Assembly (NCBI GenBank): GCA_034766995.1
Contig: CM068315.1
Coordinates: forward strand, 53,712,556-53,776,555
From: Acanthacorydalis orientalis
Taxonomy: Eukaryota > Arthropoda > Insecta > Megaloptera > Corydalidae
DNA length: 64,000 nucleotides
Direction of reading: 5' to 3'
Of this stretch, positions 1-10,525 are shown piece after piece. The translations under genes and the position numbers were made by a program. How positions within the stretch are numbered: the stretch's first letter is position 1; the number at the start of each line of letters is the position of its first letter. The notes beneath the pieces were generated by a model. That model did not search any database, was not told the origin of the DNA, and saw only the letters and a program-made list of their open reading frames with translations.

Positions 1-423
1 CCCTGATTTACAGCTGAATATGCACTTAAAAAATCATAATAACGCTTTCCTTCTACATCCCACATAAATACACCTAAATAAATTAGGATACATGTGTAAA
101 TATTAAAAAAATAATTGAAATATATATATATATGTATATATTTCAATTATTTTTTTAATATCATTTTTTTATTTAAAGCAGTCTATCATTTACAAAACAA
201 TTATAAAAATCAATTACTTACCCTTTCCCTTGCATAAAGCAACTGGTAATGGATGATAATTATGTGCACTATATTTATTTTCTTTTTCAAATACTTTTTG
301 TGACAAAGGAGCAAGAGCTGCATCCGACTTTACTGATATATCAGAAATATTTTTTATATTAGGAATTTTAGTATGACTTTTCGCAGCTTCTGCCATTTTC
401 AGCAAGTTTAATAATAGTCGCAT
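1..423 (-). CDS. OAT: Ornithine aminotransferase, mitochondrial (5' exons, partial)
   Basis: The protein is a PLP-dependent mitochondrial enzyme that converts ornithine and 2-oxoglutarate to glutamate semialdehyde and glutamate. Two exons are visible on the minus strand: exon 1 at 423-222 (start ATG at 423) and exon 2 at 73-1, which runs off the left edge. The join is in phase (G split 1+2) and reads ...[19 protein letters not shown] then [20 protein letters not shown]..., closely matching the N-terminal region of animal OAT. The first ~30 residues ([19 protein letters not shown]) are basic, hydrophobic and acid-free early on, as expected for a mitochondrial presequence. The PLP lysine and the rest of the fold lie outside the window. 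Identity is firm from the conserved block; the exact start is the only in-frame ATG close to the exon's 5' end. Confidence 0.9.
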
Positions 424-524
424 TTTTAACAGTAGCTAAATTTATACAGTGTATTTCCAATTATTTTAATAAACGTAATTAGTGCTTATATTAACACAAT
501 TAAAAGTTGCTCTGAAAATTAAAC

Positions 525-604
<80 letters not shown>

Positions 605-2180
605 GTATACATATATACATATATGTATATAATTGCTTACAAAACTTCTTATTGGTATAAAAGGAAAAATTGTATTCTGAAAGTCCTGTTATATATATGA
701 AATGATCTCATCGTATAAAAACTAAATATTTTAAGCTACAGTCCGTCAGTAAATAAGTTATATTATAGTCGTAGCTATTTACAATGTTCAATAAAATTAT
801 TATTTAATTTTATAATTAAAGTCGTCAAAGAATATTTTTATAAATAACTTTTAATTTTATAAATTATTTTCTTTTTATATATTCAACTTTTACAACAATT
901 ACAGTTTGGTCTGTAGCTCGTAAATAACTGACTTGCAACCACAATATTCATGTATGCATTCTATTTATTATTCATATTATCTGGTCGTACGGTACTAGCC
1001 AATTAAAAATAATAACATTCAGCTTTCTAATGTATTTTTTCTTGCAAATCTTATAACGCGGTATGTGTAACAATTTATGAAGAAAGAACAGGCACCCCGT
1101 AAAGATTATAATCATTTAAACGAATCCAAATTTATGAATGACATTTATTTCTTTTCATTACATTTAACTGTACATTGAACGCACTGAATATTAAAGATAC
1201 AGGAATAAGAAAAATAAAATTGCAATTAGATAAAAAGGAAACTATAAAGATTAATACCTTACTGCAGCAGAAATATTGTACCAAAGAAAAACAGTTGTTT
1301 CAATGAATGCAGAAAAAACATTCACGTTTTTAGGGATTATATAATACTTATGTAATTCATATTTTCATATATTTTTCGAGAGCTTTGTTCCATTTATTCA
1401 ATGATTTTTTTCTGAGTCTTTTTTTATTTCTTAATCCTCATCAATGAATTTTTTATCCATTTATTGTCTTTTATTCTTGCAGTATATTTCGCACATTTCT
1501 ATTCCAAATTCTTTATTTTATTATAGTTACACTTATTAGTTTTTATGCCTGTGATTCTGATGATGTATTGTTTGCTTCAACATCGGCTCGTTGTCACTCT
1601 TAAATCATTTTACTATGGCTGATTTTATATTTTGAGCTACTTTCTAGCAACTTAATAAGTATAAATATTTGAAGGCATTTAGAAGACGTTATATAAATAT
1701 GATAAATGTGTAAACCTTGTACAAAATCTGATTTCTGTTTTAAATGTGCAATTTTTGTTTTAACGTGAATTACAATTTAAGTATTCTGTTATTTTAATGT
1801 TATTTTTAATTTTAAATGTTTGCTGATTTTATCATTTTAAATTTATTACTTATATTGTTTATTTCGTGTCCTGATTCTAAAGTATGTTTTACAAATATTA
1901 AGTCATTTCATTTTATACAATTTTTGTTTTTAAACCTACCTGCCTTTAAATTTATATCCCGTTTGATTGATACATTCTTTTTACAGATTTTGTATATTAT
2001 TTCATACACTTCCTTTACATTTTATTTATTATTTTTTTTTTTATTTTAGTTTTAATGTGATTTTTGATCTTTTTGGCAAGCACTAATTCTGATACGAATT
2101 TTCTGCATAATATCAAACAATTTTAGAGATAATTTTAGTATAAAACTATATATATATATATAATGCAAGATACAAAAAAT
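424..2180. other. AT-rich intergenic DNA, no gene seen
   Basis: This is the upstream side of OAT. It holds one (TA)n array near 538-600 and long T-rich stretches (about 1380-2060). Open frames here are short and of low complexity, and I recognise no protein or RNA gene. Confidence 0.6.
538..600. repeat. (TA)n microsatellite
   Basis: About 60 bases of uninterrupted AT dinucleotides, preceded by short CATA repeats. It reads as alternating Tyr-Ile in every frame and so creates a false open frame. Confidence 0.95.
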
Positions 2181-2189
2181 ACAATAAGT

Positions 2190-2690
2190 AAACTATTTTT
2201 TTTTATTCAAAATAAACTCCTTCTGAGTCAATACAACGCTACACGCAATTGAAAAAAAATTCGAAGCAGTCACTGTACTCCGTTTTCGGAATTGCCTTTA
2301 AAACCGCGGTCGAAGCCCTTTGGATGTCCTGAACAGTGTCGTAACGCTTTCCTCTGAAAGAAAAATGTATTTAAATAGCCAGAAGTCACACGGAGCTAAA
2401 TTAAACGAAAACAGGGGGTGTTTGAACACGGCGATGCCTTTTCTGATCTAGAAATCGCATACAATTTTGGATTTGTGGCCCGTTGCATTATAATGCAGAA
2501 ACGATCAAGACTCTTGATCTCGGTATTCAAGCCAAACTTGAAGAATCATGTTCCACAAACGATTCTGAACGTCCAAATAATAATTAGCGTTCACGGTTTG
2601 ATCTTCCGCTACAAATTCCTTGTGGGAGAGTCCTTTCGAATCGAAGAAAACAATGAGCAATATCTTGGTTCAGCTGTTCTGTATGCCCAC
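2190..2690 (-). pseudogene. mariner-family transposase fragment (C-terminal half, decayed)
   Basis: Read on the minus strand, the segment gives recognisable mariner transposase blocks in order: ILLIVFFDSKGLSHKEFVAE (DDE strand with first-half motif), an RLW...-like helix, then after a stop HYNATGHKSKIVCDF, FSFNLAPCDFWLFKYIFL and a C-terminal FFQLRVALY block. The family consensus is HDNAPAHK...PPYSPDLAPCDFWLF. Several in-frame stops (for example TGA after the EYRDQES stretch, and TAG) make it dead. The N-terminal helix-turn-helix half is missing upstream, so this is a truncated fossil copy. Confidence 0.8.
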
Positions 2691-2799
2691 TTTCTTTAAT
2701 TTTGTCTCTTATAGACTCCATTTCATATTCTATACACATATTTTGCATTCTATTCACAGTCATATTTTATATGACTTTTCACAGCTATTATTATTATTA

Positions 2800-2804
<5 letters not shown>

Positions 2805-2839
<35 letters not shown>
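2805..2839. repeat. (TA)n microsatellite
   Basis: About 35 bases of AT dinucleotides followed by CATA units. Confidence 0.9.
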
Positions 2840-2841
<2 letters not shown>

Positions 2842-3358
2842 CATACATATAAAATGGTTACTAGGAGTATTCTGGAGTTAATTCATCATTTTAAACATAT
2901 GTTTTATAATTGTATTTAATGTAACTATGTCTCTAATCTTTGTTTATTTTCATATCCATCTGATCTCTTCCCGATTTTTGTTGCTATTCCTAATGTACAG
3001 TTTTCCATGCTCGTGTGTTCTTGAAAGTCTATAGATTAGATTGAATATTTTTCTCTTGAAAGAAAGTAGAATACGTGATATTTGCTTGATCAGTTCATAT
3101 TTTTTTTTTAATGTAGAATATAATTACAACAGAAAATAATTGTATGATGTTAGGGCGTTATAGAAGGACCTTACAAAAACAAACACAGTATAAAATTTCA
3201 TTAATATCGAATATATATGTTTGTAAATCAGTACAATTCAAATATTTATTTTAAATATAGAAACAATATTTATTTTTCTATTATATCTCTGACGTCTTGT
3301 TATTCATAATGATTGCAAAGTGATTAGCTCAAGAAAAATTCATGTCATAAATAAGTTT

Positions 3359-3362
<4 letters not shown>

Positions 3363-3425
<63 letters not shown>
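3363..3425. repeat. (TA)n microsatellite
   Basis: About 60 bases of uninterrupted AT dinucleotides. Confidence 0.95.
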
Positions 3426-3430
<5 letters not shown>

Positions 3431-3616
3431 TAGTGATGAAAAGCTATAACATTGTAATATAGTCAATTATTATGTATACATAAACAATATGCTATTGTTG
3501 GCTTGTTGTTTGGTTATTTAGAGTTTAAGGGCGCGTTGACAACTAAATTCATTAATACCCAATCTACGATTGCCTATATATGTAAAAACAGATTACATGA
3601 AAATAAATATAATGTG

Positions 3617-4053
3617 TACTAGCTAGACTTGCTACGCTCTCCAATCCCTCCCCTCTCTCACATACATCGGTGGAGGATTCACCACCATTCGCTCCTTCTT
3701 AACAAAAATAGAAATTAACAAATCATACGCACAAATAAAATGAAAGTCTTAACATTTTTATTGGAAAAGTTTATAAAAATTAACATAATAAAATACAATG
3801 TTTAATAATTTTTTTATTGTAAAGTTTTAGTGACTACAATATTTTGAATAAATATTCTTACGATTCGGTTTTACACTTAAATTATATACCCTTTTTCGGT
3901 GTACACCGTAAAACAGAACACTGATCATGTACTGATATCAACCAATCAGAACAGAAACCACGCGATTTCCATTAGTCAATCAAAATACGAATAAAAATCA
4001 TTTGCTGACAACTGATTTTTATTAATAGAGAAATAAATCTGAATTTGTTTATA
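3617..4053 (+). repeat. Dispersed repeat, family A copy 1
   Basis: The copy starts with a relatively GC-rich end (ACTAGCTAGACTTGCTACGC then a C/T-rich stretch) and continues with an AT-rich body. The body aligns by eye with the copy near 25103-25650: TTAACAAATCATACGCA versus TTAACAAATTATACGCA, then ACATTTTTATTGGAAAAGT versus AAATTTTTATTAGGAAAGT, then TCAACCAATCAGA versus TCAACCAATCAAA, and an end with TTTATTAATAGAGAAATA versus TTTATTTATAGAGAAATA. No coding capacity is visible. It is probably a non-autonomous mobile element of unknown class; the Tc1-like element at 4054 abuts its right end. Confidence 0.6.
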
Positions 4054-4874
4054 CAGAGTGGAGCACCAGTCTTGCTACCAAAAATAAACTAAATATTTCC
4101 GTTGTTTTTATTTACTTTACTTTTCTTTTTTTGCAGAATAATTGGCATTAAATAAAATTTTAAAAATGGAATTGGTTCAAGATGATCAGCAAATTAGAGT
4201 AGTACAACTGTACTTTAGTTTGAACTCTGTAGTTGCGGTCTAACGAGCTTTAAGAAATGAAGGAGTACGCGATATTTCCAGCCGATGGACTATCACTCGT
4301 ATTGTAAAACATATTCAATGAGACAGGTAGTGTTAAAGGAACGCCTTACTATCGAAACCTATCAGTTCGGACGCAAGAACATCGCCGCAATAGGCACGGT
4401 CATAGATAATAATCCAAGAATGTCTACTAAATAACTGTTTGCAACAAGTGGATTGAGTCGAAAAGCTGTGTAGCGGATGTTGTACAAGGATTTAAATTTA
4501 TTTCCGTATAAAATTCAATTGACAAGCAGTTTGAATGCTGAAGGCCTACCGATTCGGCTAGCATTTTCTTCAAAACTGTTGCGATTTGCCTGAGAAGATG
4601 AAAATTTCTGTTTTTGTTTATTTATGTCGGATGAGACACATTTCGACGACGTTTTATTTATGGAGGTATTGCAAGACAGAGGTCTACAAAACCAAGTCAC
4701 GCACTACCAATCAAGGCAGAGGCCATCTAAAAAAATATTTTAAATAAATAATTATTGTCAACACATTTTTTTTTCAAATTCTAAACATAACAAAGAAAAA
4801 AATATATAAAAAACAATTCAAAAGGACCAAACTATTTAAATTTCTTTTTGTAGCAGGATTGGTGCTCCAACCTA
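4054..4874 (+). mobile_element. Degenerate Tc1/mariner-type transposon with terminal inverted repeats
   Basis: The element is bounded by TA on both sides. Its ends are inverted repeats of about 30 bases: left CAGAGTGGAGCACCAGTCTT, right (reverse complement) TAGGTTGGAGCACCAATCCT, continuing as GCTAC(C/A)AAAA. Inside, the plus strand starts with ATGGAATTGGTTCAAGATG and gives MELVQDDQQIRVVQLYFSLN, then RNEGVRDISSRWTITRIVKH, and in shifted frames MLYKDLNLFPYKIQL and MSDETHFDDVLF. These are the helix-turn-helix, linker and first catalytic (SDE.HF) blocks of the Tc1-like transposase group common in insects. Frameshifts and stops are numerous and the second half of the catalytic domain is deleted. 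Confidence 0.82.
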
Positions 4875-5440
4875 TATTTGCTAATAACCAATTTTATTTA
4901 AAAATATTTTTGCAGATCGAAATAAAAGACAGAAAATTATTTTATGATTATTGTGGGAGGATATAAATTAACAACATTTGTCCTAAAAAATGGGGAAACC
5001 CTATTTTCGTCAATAATATCAGAGTTCATTAATAAGAAAAGTTTTATAACGTGAAGAGTTTCATAACTTTAATTGACAGTGTAATATTTTTTAACGATTT
5101 TGTATTTTCTGCTTATATTATGGTTATAAATATAATCATGTAAAATGTTCTTGTATATTAAATAAAATGATGAATATGTATAAATTGTTTTTTGAAATAT
5201 ATGTATGTGTTATTTCAATTTTTTATACTTATTTATTATTTAATATATGTTAGTTTTTAATTTTATTTACATTCATTTTTGAGATTTATGTAGCAAAAGA
5301 CAATATTTAAATGTACTTAACCAATCACCGATATAACGAATAAAGATTATTTTCAGAAAATATATACTTTATGATAGTTTTACAATACTTGCCCTGCCCG
5401 AGTTTGACTAGTGTGTATACATACATATATTTATATATAT
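4875..5440. other. Intergenic DNA, no gene seen
   Basis: AT-rich sequence between two transposon fossils. Only a short GC-richer patch near 5390-5415 (TTGCCCTGCCCGAG) stands out; it may be the end of another repeat copy. Confidence 0.5.
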
Positions 5441-5990
5441 ATAGTGGAATCCGATTAATATAGTCACAGATATTGTTATTAATCGGCAATTGTTATCATA
5501 ATCAGTTGATGCCAAAACATTCTATATAAAATTAGTTAAAAATAATTCGCCTACTATAATCAAACTTCGGCTATTGTTATCAATTCTGATAATTACACTT
5601 TGGAACAAATTATAAGAATTGTTAGAAAATTCATACTAAATGGACATTTTCTTTGAAACTTAATTTTAATAGAAGCATACCTTTTATCTTTTATATAAGT
5701 TAATGACAAGAATTCATAGATAATTCGTAAATAGATCTTTTCCTGAAGCATACTTTTATATTTTCAAAACATATTGTTGCAGTGAGTAGGGATAAACATG
5801 TGCATCATTATGTATCGTGTTGCGATTTCTCTATTTTAATTTTGTGTTTTATTGAGTTAAAAAGACTCTACAGAAAAGTACTCTATAAAAAACCCTTTTG
5901 ATTATGGCAGAAGCAAAGCAAAAACATTGAGATTAGTCTCTTCAAGAAGAAATTTCAGAAGTTTCTGTAACTAATGTGCAATATAGAGCA
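5441..5990 (+). mobile_element. pogo/Tigger-like transposon remnant (5' end and start of transposase)
   Basis: The left end TAGTGGAATCCGATTAATAT resembles pogo/Tigger termini, which typically read CAGT.GAATCCCGATTA. About 450 bases downstream, at 5905, a frame opens MAEAKQKH then, after stops, SLQEEISEVSVTNVQYRAIN. This matches the start of CENP-B/pogo transposases (MAEKRKR..LSLQEKL). It is interrupted by stops and fades after about 6000. The call rests on short motifs, so certainty is moderate. Confidence 0.5.
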
Positions 5991-6805
5991 ATAAACTTCG
6001 AAAAGCATTATTACTATAAGAATTATATTCTGGAATTAATAAATGCAAACAAATAAAATCCTTAAGAACAAATCCATCTTCAAAAACTATATGCTCCTCT
6101 GGTGTATTGTGTAAATCGATTATGTACTTAATGTGTAAATATACTTCACACAATCATTTTATCAAAATATTGTTCATATGGGCTTTTATTATTTTTAACA
6201 GTTGTTGTTGTATATATATATAATACGTATGACAAATAAAGCAGTCACTACTATATAGTTTTTTATGGTGTATATCACAGATAAAGTATCTCGTGTATAT
6301 TGTCTTGCTAAAAACATACTTGCTGGTAATTGTTGTAATATATAATCAAATTCAAATAACATCTATAATATTTACTAGTATTTGATCCACTAGTATATAA
6401 TATACATAGATAAAGATTGTTTTATACATAAAGTTTTATATATAACTCTTATTTCTCTCTCTCTCTCTCTCTCTTTATATGTGTGATGTGTGTATATATA
6501 TACATACACACATTTTGCATTACAGCAGTGAATTGCAAGTGTCAAAATATTTTATTACATTGATACATAACCATACATTGGTAGCACGATTTATTTATCA
6601 CTTTTATTTTGATGAGCATTCGATCAGCTGCTGTGGAGTATTTTGTTATATTTTTCCATATTTTTTTGTAGTAAATTACGTTTTAAAAAGGAAATTTAAA
6701 GAAGTGCATGAAAAAGAAGTATTACTGTATGTGTTTATCATAATGTAATCATTTTAATTTTTATTTTGTATTGTATAGTTTTAAATAGTTTATTATATAC
6801 CTGTT

Positions 6806-6808
<3 letters not shown>

Positions 6809-6853
<45 letters not shown>
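6809..6853. repeat. (TA)n microsatellite
   Basis: About 45 bases of AT dinucleotides. A short (CA)n/(TA)n pair follows at 6867-6890. Confidence 0.92.
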
Positions 6854-6858
<5 letters not shown>

Positions 6859-7269
6859 TAGATAAACACACACACACATATATATATATGTTGTAACCAA
6901 ATTGTAAAATATGTTTTCATATGGAGATTATATGAATTGTATGCTGACAGATCATTTAATTTTTTCATAATACACGTTCTGCCCACACTCCTCATGAAAT
7001 ACTCATTTTGGTTCTGTACAGAGAGTTCTGTTGCTTAATACAATCTGCTGAAATTTAAATACTAATGCTTTATGAAATGATCCATTTGAATTAAAGAAGG
7101 AACAGACAAACCGAATGAAACAATAATCATATTTTTTAAAACGTGTCTATATAATTACTATCACAGATATATCGCAACGTAGTCATTTTATATATTTGTT
7201 AGTATGTCTATTAAAACACCATAGATAGATTACTTTTTGCATCATTGTAGTTTTTTTTGGATAATTTTG

Positions 7270-7273
<4 letters not shown>

Positions 7274-7329
<56 letters not shown>
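7274..7329. repeat. (TA)n microsatellite
   Basis: About 55 bases of AT dinucleotides, directly following a family-B-like segment (TTGGATAATTTTGATTTTA). Confidence 0.93.
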
Positions 7330-7334
<5 letters not shown>

Positions 7335-7886
7335 TAATTATTATTTGAGTCTAAACATAAAATTAAAAGATACTAGAATAAGTTTTGTTTTCCGCTATCT
7401 TTAGTGAATATGGCTTGTAGATAAAATTAACTTTTACTTGCTAATGATCAGCATATTTTTAAAAAAAAATGATTACCAGTAATTAACATGTTAATTACTG
7501 TAACTGAAAGTGTTATTAATACAATGATTTAAAATTTTTGATGTTTTTTTAAGTAGAATAATTTTTGGTCTAAAAATGATACAATTATAAATAAATTTAA
7601 CATTGAAGTCTTACAATAGTATATTAACATAAAAATAACTTGTATGTAGAAAATAGTTGAATTCAATAATTATCATTTAATAAATGATTTTTATTAATGA
7701 ATCTTATCCATATTTCTTAATTTAGTGAAAATTAATAAATGTTAATTTGCCCTAGAGACATTTAGAAAAAAAATGTTAAAGCAAATTACATTTAAAATTA
7801 TTGAAGTATAAATTATAAGAATTATTGTCTTGTATATGTAAAGACGTGTGTCAAATGTTTATATCATTTATTTTTAGAATCATACT

Positions 7887-9209
7887 ATGTCTACATCTTT
7901 GAAATTTGACCCTAACCTTTTTGGTTGGGAGTTGACTTATGAATCTGTAAAAAATAGTATCAAAACCAAAGAAGATCTGTTGTTTGTTTTAATACACTGG
8001 GCATTAGTAAAAGCACAGTTTCGATGTGTTGGAATTGGTGAATCAATAGAGGAATGTGAATTGACCACTCCAAGTGAAATGTTGCCATCGGGATGGAATG
8101 TTATGGATAATTATGCATTACGATATATTTATAAAGGAAAAGTCTATAATATATCAATGATAAAAAATAGTGATGGCATTGTAATTGTAAATATTTTACA
8201 TAAAGGCAAAAAAATGACTAGTACTGATGTTGATATAAAAAAAATATGTCATTTATTTGGTTCTATGAATGAAATATTACCAAATTATGAAGAGTTTTTC
8301 TTTAAAGTGGAACACGATTTGATAACTCCCATAACTGATAACATTTCGTTACATCAAAGTACTCAAACAAATAATTTTAATAGAGAACCACAAATATTTT
8401 CAAGCCCAGAACGATGGAATACATCTGATTTATTTAATGAATCAATTCCATCATCGGTTAATCAAATTGGCCCATTTGCAGATGTTAGACAGGTATGTAT
8501 GAGTTCCCTCTTGTAAAATTTTCTTTTATAAGTATTAATAGTGGAAAAATGAAATATATTAGTAAATTTAGTGAATTCAATGGCTTTATCTTAAAAATTA
8601 TTAACTTATAAACAAAATTAATATAAATAGCCCAAATATGATTATAAATAAAATTAAATACTATTATCACTGAGCAATACTTATTATTGGTCTCATGATT
8701 AGTAATATTTGTATAATAGTTACAGCAGTTATAATTATTTCTACAAAGTTTAATATTGAATGTGTTTATCAGTTCAACAATGTAAAATATTCTCATATAT
8801 TTTTTTTTATTTTAAAGTGAATGTTTTATCACATCAAATGATTAAACATAAAAATAATATTATGAACATAGGTAGATGGATAGATTGTTAGGTTATTAAG
8901 TATTGGCATGTTTTGTTGTAATCTTATAATTTTTTAAAAATTGTAGATATTAAACTAATATTTATAATTCAGGTTGGACGAGCTGATTTAGATCCATTTG
9001 GCAGAGGAGGAGGAATGCTTTTTAATCCTCCTTTCTCATCAGATAGATTTACAAGACCAAGTTTTCCTGGAGTTGCTCCAAATTCTATTCCTCCAGGAGC
9101 ACGATTTGATCCTTTCAGGCCACCAGGAATTGAATTACCACCGAGGCCAAGACAAAATCCAGATACTGATCATTTTCCACCACCAGGTTATGATGATATG
9201 TTTATGTAA
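7887..9209 (+). CDS. PSMF1: Proteasome inhibitor PI31 (PSMF1)
   Basis: PI31 binds the 20S proteasome and regulates its activity, assembly and transport. There are two coding exons, 7887-8492 and 8973-9209, joined in phase 0 (..FADVRQ|VGRADLDPF..), predicting 280 residues (human 271). The N-terminal ~150 residues form the FP (Fbxo7/PI31) dimerisation domain. The C-terminal part is the proline/glycine-rich tail with VGRADLDPFGRGGGMLFNPP, PPGARFDPFRPPG and the terminal PPPGYDDMFM, which match the family's conserved C-terminus that docks on the proteasome. A TTTTTAG acceptor-like site lies 9 bases before the ATG, so a 5' UTR intron is likely. A poly(A) signal AATAAA lies at 9227-9232. The ferredoxin gene follows on the same strand. 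Confidence 0.95.
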
Positions 9210-9990
9210 ATATATTCTTGTTAAAAATAAAATGTTTTATTCATAATTACTTTAAAAAATAAAAATGAATATACTCAAAAAATGTATTTTTGGGTTTTGT
9301 GTGGTTTTTATGTTTTATATTTTTAAATTAAAAATTATTTTATAACATTGTGAAGTTACATATATGTCCACATTAGATGTAAAGATGATCAGTATAAGAT
9401 CACATATCTTTTGGAAGTTTTCACTTGGTATGGAATGAAAATGCAACAATTGTAATGAAAAATGTTATTGTAAAATATAAATAAAAAATATAGAAATAAT
9501 TTGATATTTTTAAAATTACATTTTTTGAATAAAATAAGAATTAAGTAATTTTTGTAACATCAAAGGAAAACCTTTGAGAGAGAATCTTCGCAACTATACT
9601 CATCAATCTATTCAAAACAGATCAGATCTGTTTGATAGATAAAAGGATAAAGTGTATATCATAGATAAAGGCTACTCTGTTTATTTAAACATCTGATCGA
9701 TAGATACGATAAGTACACTATCGATAAAAAAACAAATGTTATCAATGTAACACACGACCATAGTAAAGACTTTATCTATGGTTAAGTACACGACTTGCGC
9801 AAAACAAGTCGGTATAGTTAAATACTAATCTACGTTTTTACTAATTTTAGATCAACTACTGTCACCTAGACTTACCAAAACGTACTAGCCATAAGCCAGC
9901 AAAATTTCCCATAAGACAACATTCTGTTTAGATATACTCTGATTATACTTTCTAAAACATAAATTACACCTGAAGTCAATTGAAAACATA
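9210..9990. promoter_or_regulatory. PI31-ferredoxin intergenic region with paired CATAGATAAAG motifs
   Basis: After the PI31 poly(A) signal the region is AT-rich. It contains CATAGATAAAG at 9660-9670 and its inverse CTTTATCTATGG at 9770-9781, about 220 bases before the ferredoxin ATG. The same motif recurs near other gene starts in the window. A promoter role is inferred only from position. Confidence 0.45.
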
Positions 9991-10525
9991 ATGGCAAGTA
10001 ATATTTTTTTAAAATTAAGTTTTAATTTGCAAAGAACTTTAATGAAAAATAATGCATTAAATATTTTTTGTAAGTCGTGTAAATATTCAATTTTAAGTGA
10101 ACCAAAATATCAAAAAAAAGAGTAAGTATAAATATAACCTTTGACACATTCAGAACATAGTTTTGAAATATGTTTTTAATTTTAGAATTGAAATTACTTT
10201 CTGTAAAGCGAATGGAGAACAAATTAAAACGAAAGGAAAAATTGGAGATAGTATATTAGATGTTGTTGTTAACAATGAAATTGATTTAGATGGATATGGA
10301 GCATGTGAAGGTACTCTTACTTGTTCTACATGCCATTTAATTTTTAAGCAAGAAGATTTCAATAGTTTACCCGATAAGCCTACAGATGAAGAACTTGATA
10401 TGTTAGATTTAGCATATGAATTAACTGATACATCACGATTAGGTTGTCAAATTATTTTATCAGAAAAAATGGATGGCTTAGAGGTCAAAGTACCAGCTAC
10501 TGTAAATGATGTAAGAAGTAATTAA
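9991..10525 (+). CDS. FDX1: Adrenodoxin-type [2Fe-2S] ferredoxin, mitochondrial
   Basis: This is a small mitochondrial electron carrier that receives electrons from ferredoxin reductase; animal homologues serve cytochrome P450s, Fe-S assembly and lipoylation. Two exons, 9991-10121 and 10186-10525, join in phase (GA|A, Glu44) and predict 156 residues. The first ~43 residues are basic and hydroxylated ([20 protein letters not shown]), consistent with a matrix presequence. The four cluster cysteines are C84, C90, C93 ([16 protein letters not shown]) and C131 (SRLGCQI). The acidic helix [17 protein letters not shown] is the reductase/P450 contact region. [14 protein letters not shown] and the [15 protein letters not shown] stretch resemble FDX1 more than FDX2. 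The start was chosen because it is the only ATG giving a presequence before the in-phase splice. Confidence 0.93.

Larger units (their letters stand above)
5991..7886. other. Intergenic DNA upstream of PI31, with microsatellites
   Basis: AT-rich, with (CT)n near 6454-6474, mixed CA/TA repeats near 6480-6510 and 6867-6890, two long (TA)n arrays, a CATAGATAAAG motif at 6405-6415, and a short family-B-like segment near 7215-7275. No host gene is recognised. The PI31 promoter and a probable 5' UTR exon should lie towards the right end. Confidence 0.5.

Noticed and set aside
482..700. Open frame rich in Tyr-Ile
   Set aside because: It is the translation of a (TA)n array, where TAT and ATA are both sense codons. 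The same applies to similar frames near 6738, 20457, 22111, 26042, 31396, 52317, 61838 (3' part) and 63566.
4515..4700. 61-codon minus-strand frame
   Set aside because: It lies antisense to the decayed Tc1-like transposase and has no similarity of its own.
8485..8796. 103-codon minus-strand frame in the PI31 intron
   Set aside because: Asn/Ile/Tyr-rich low-complexity translation of intronic AT-rich DNA with no recognisable domain.
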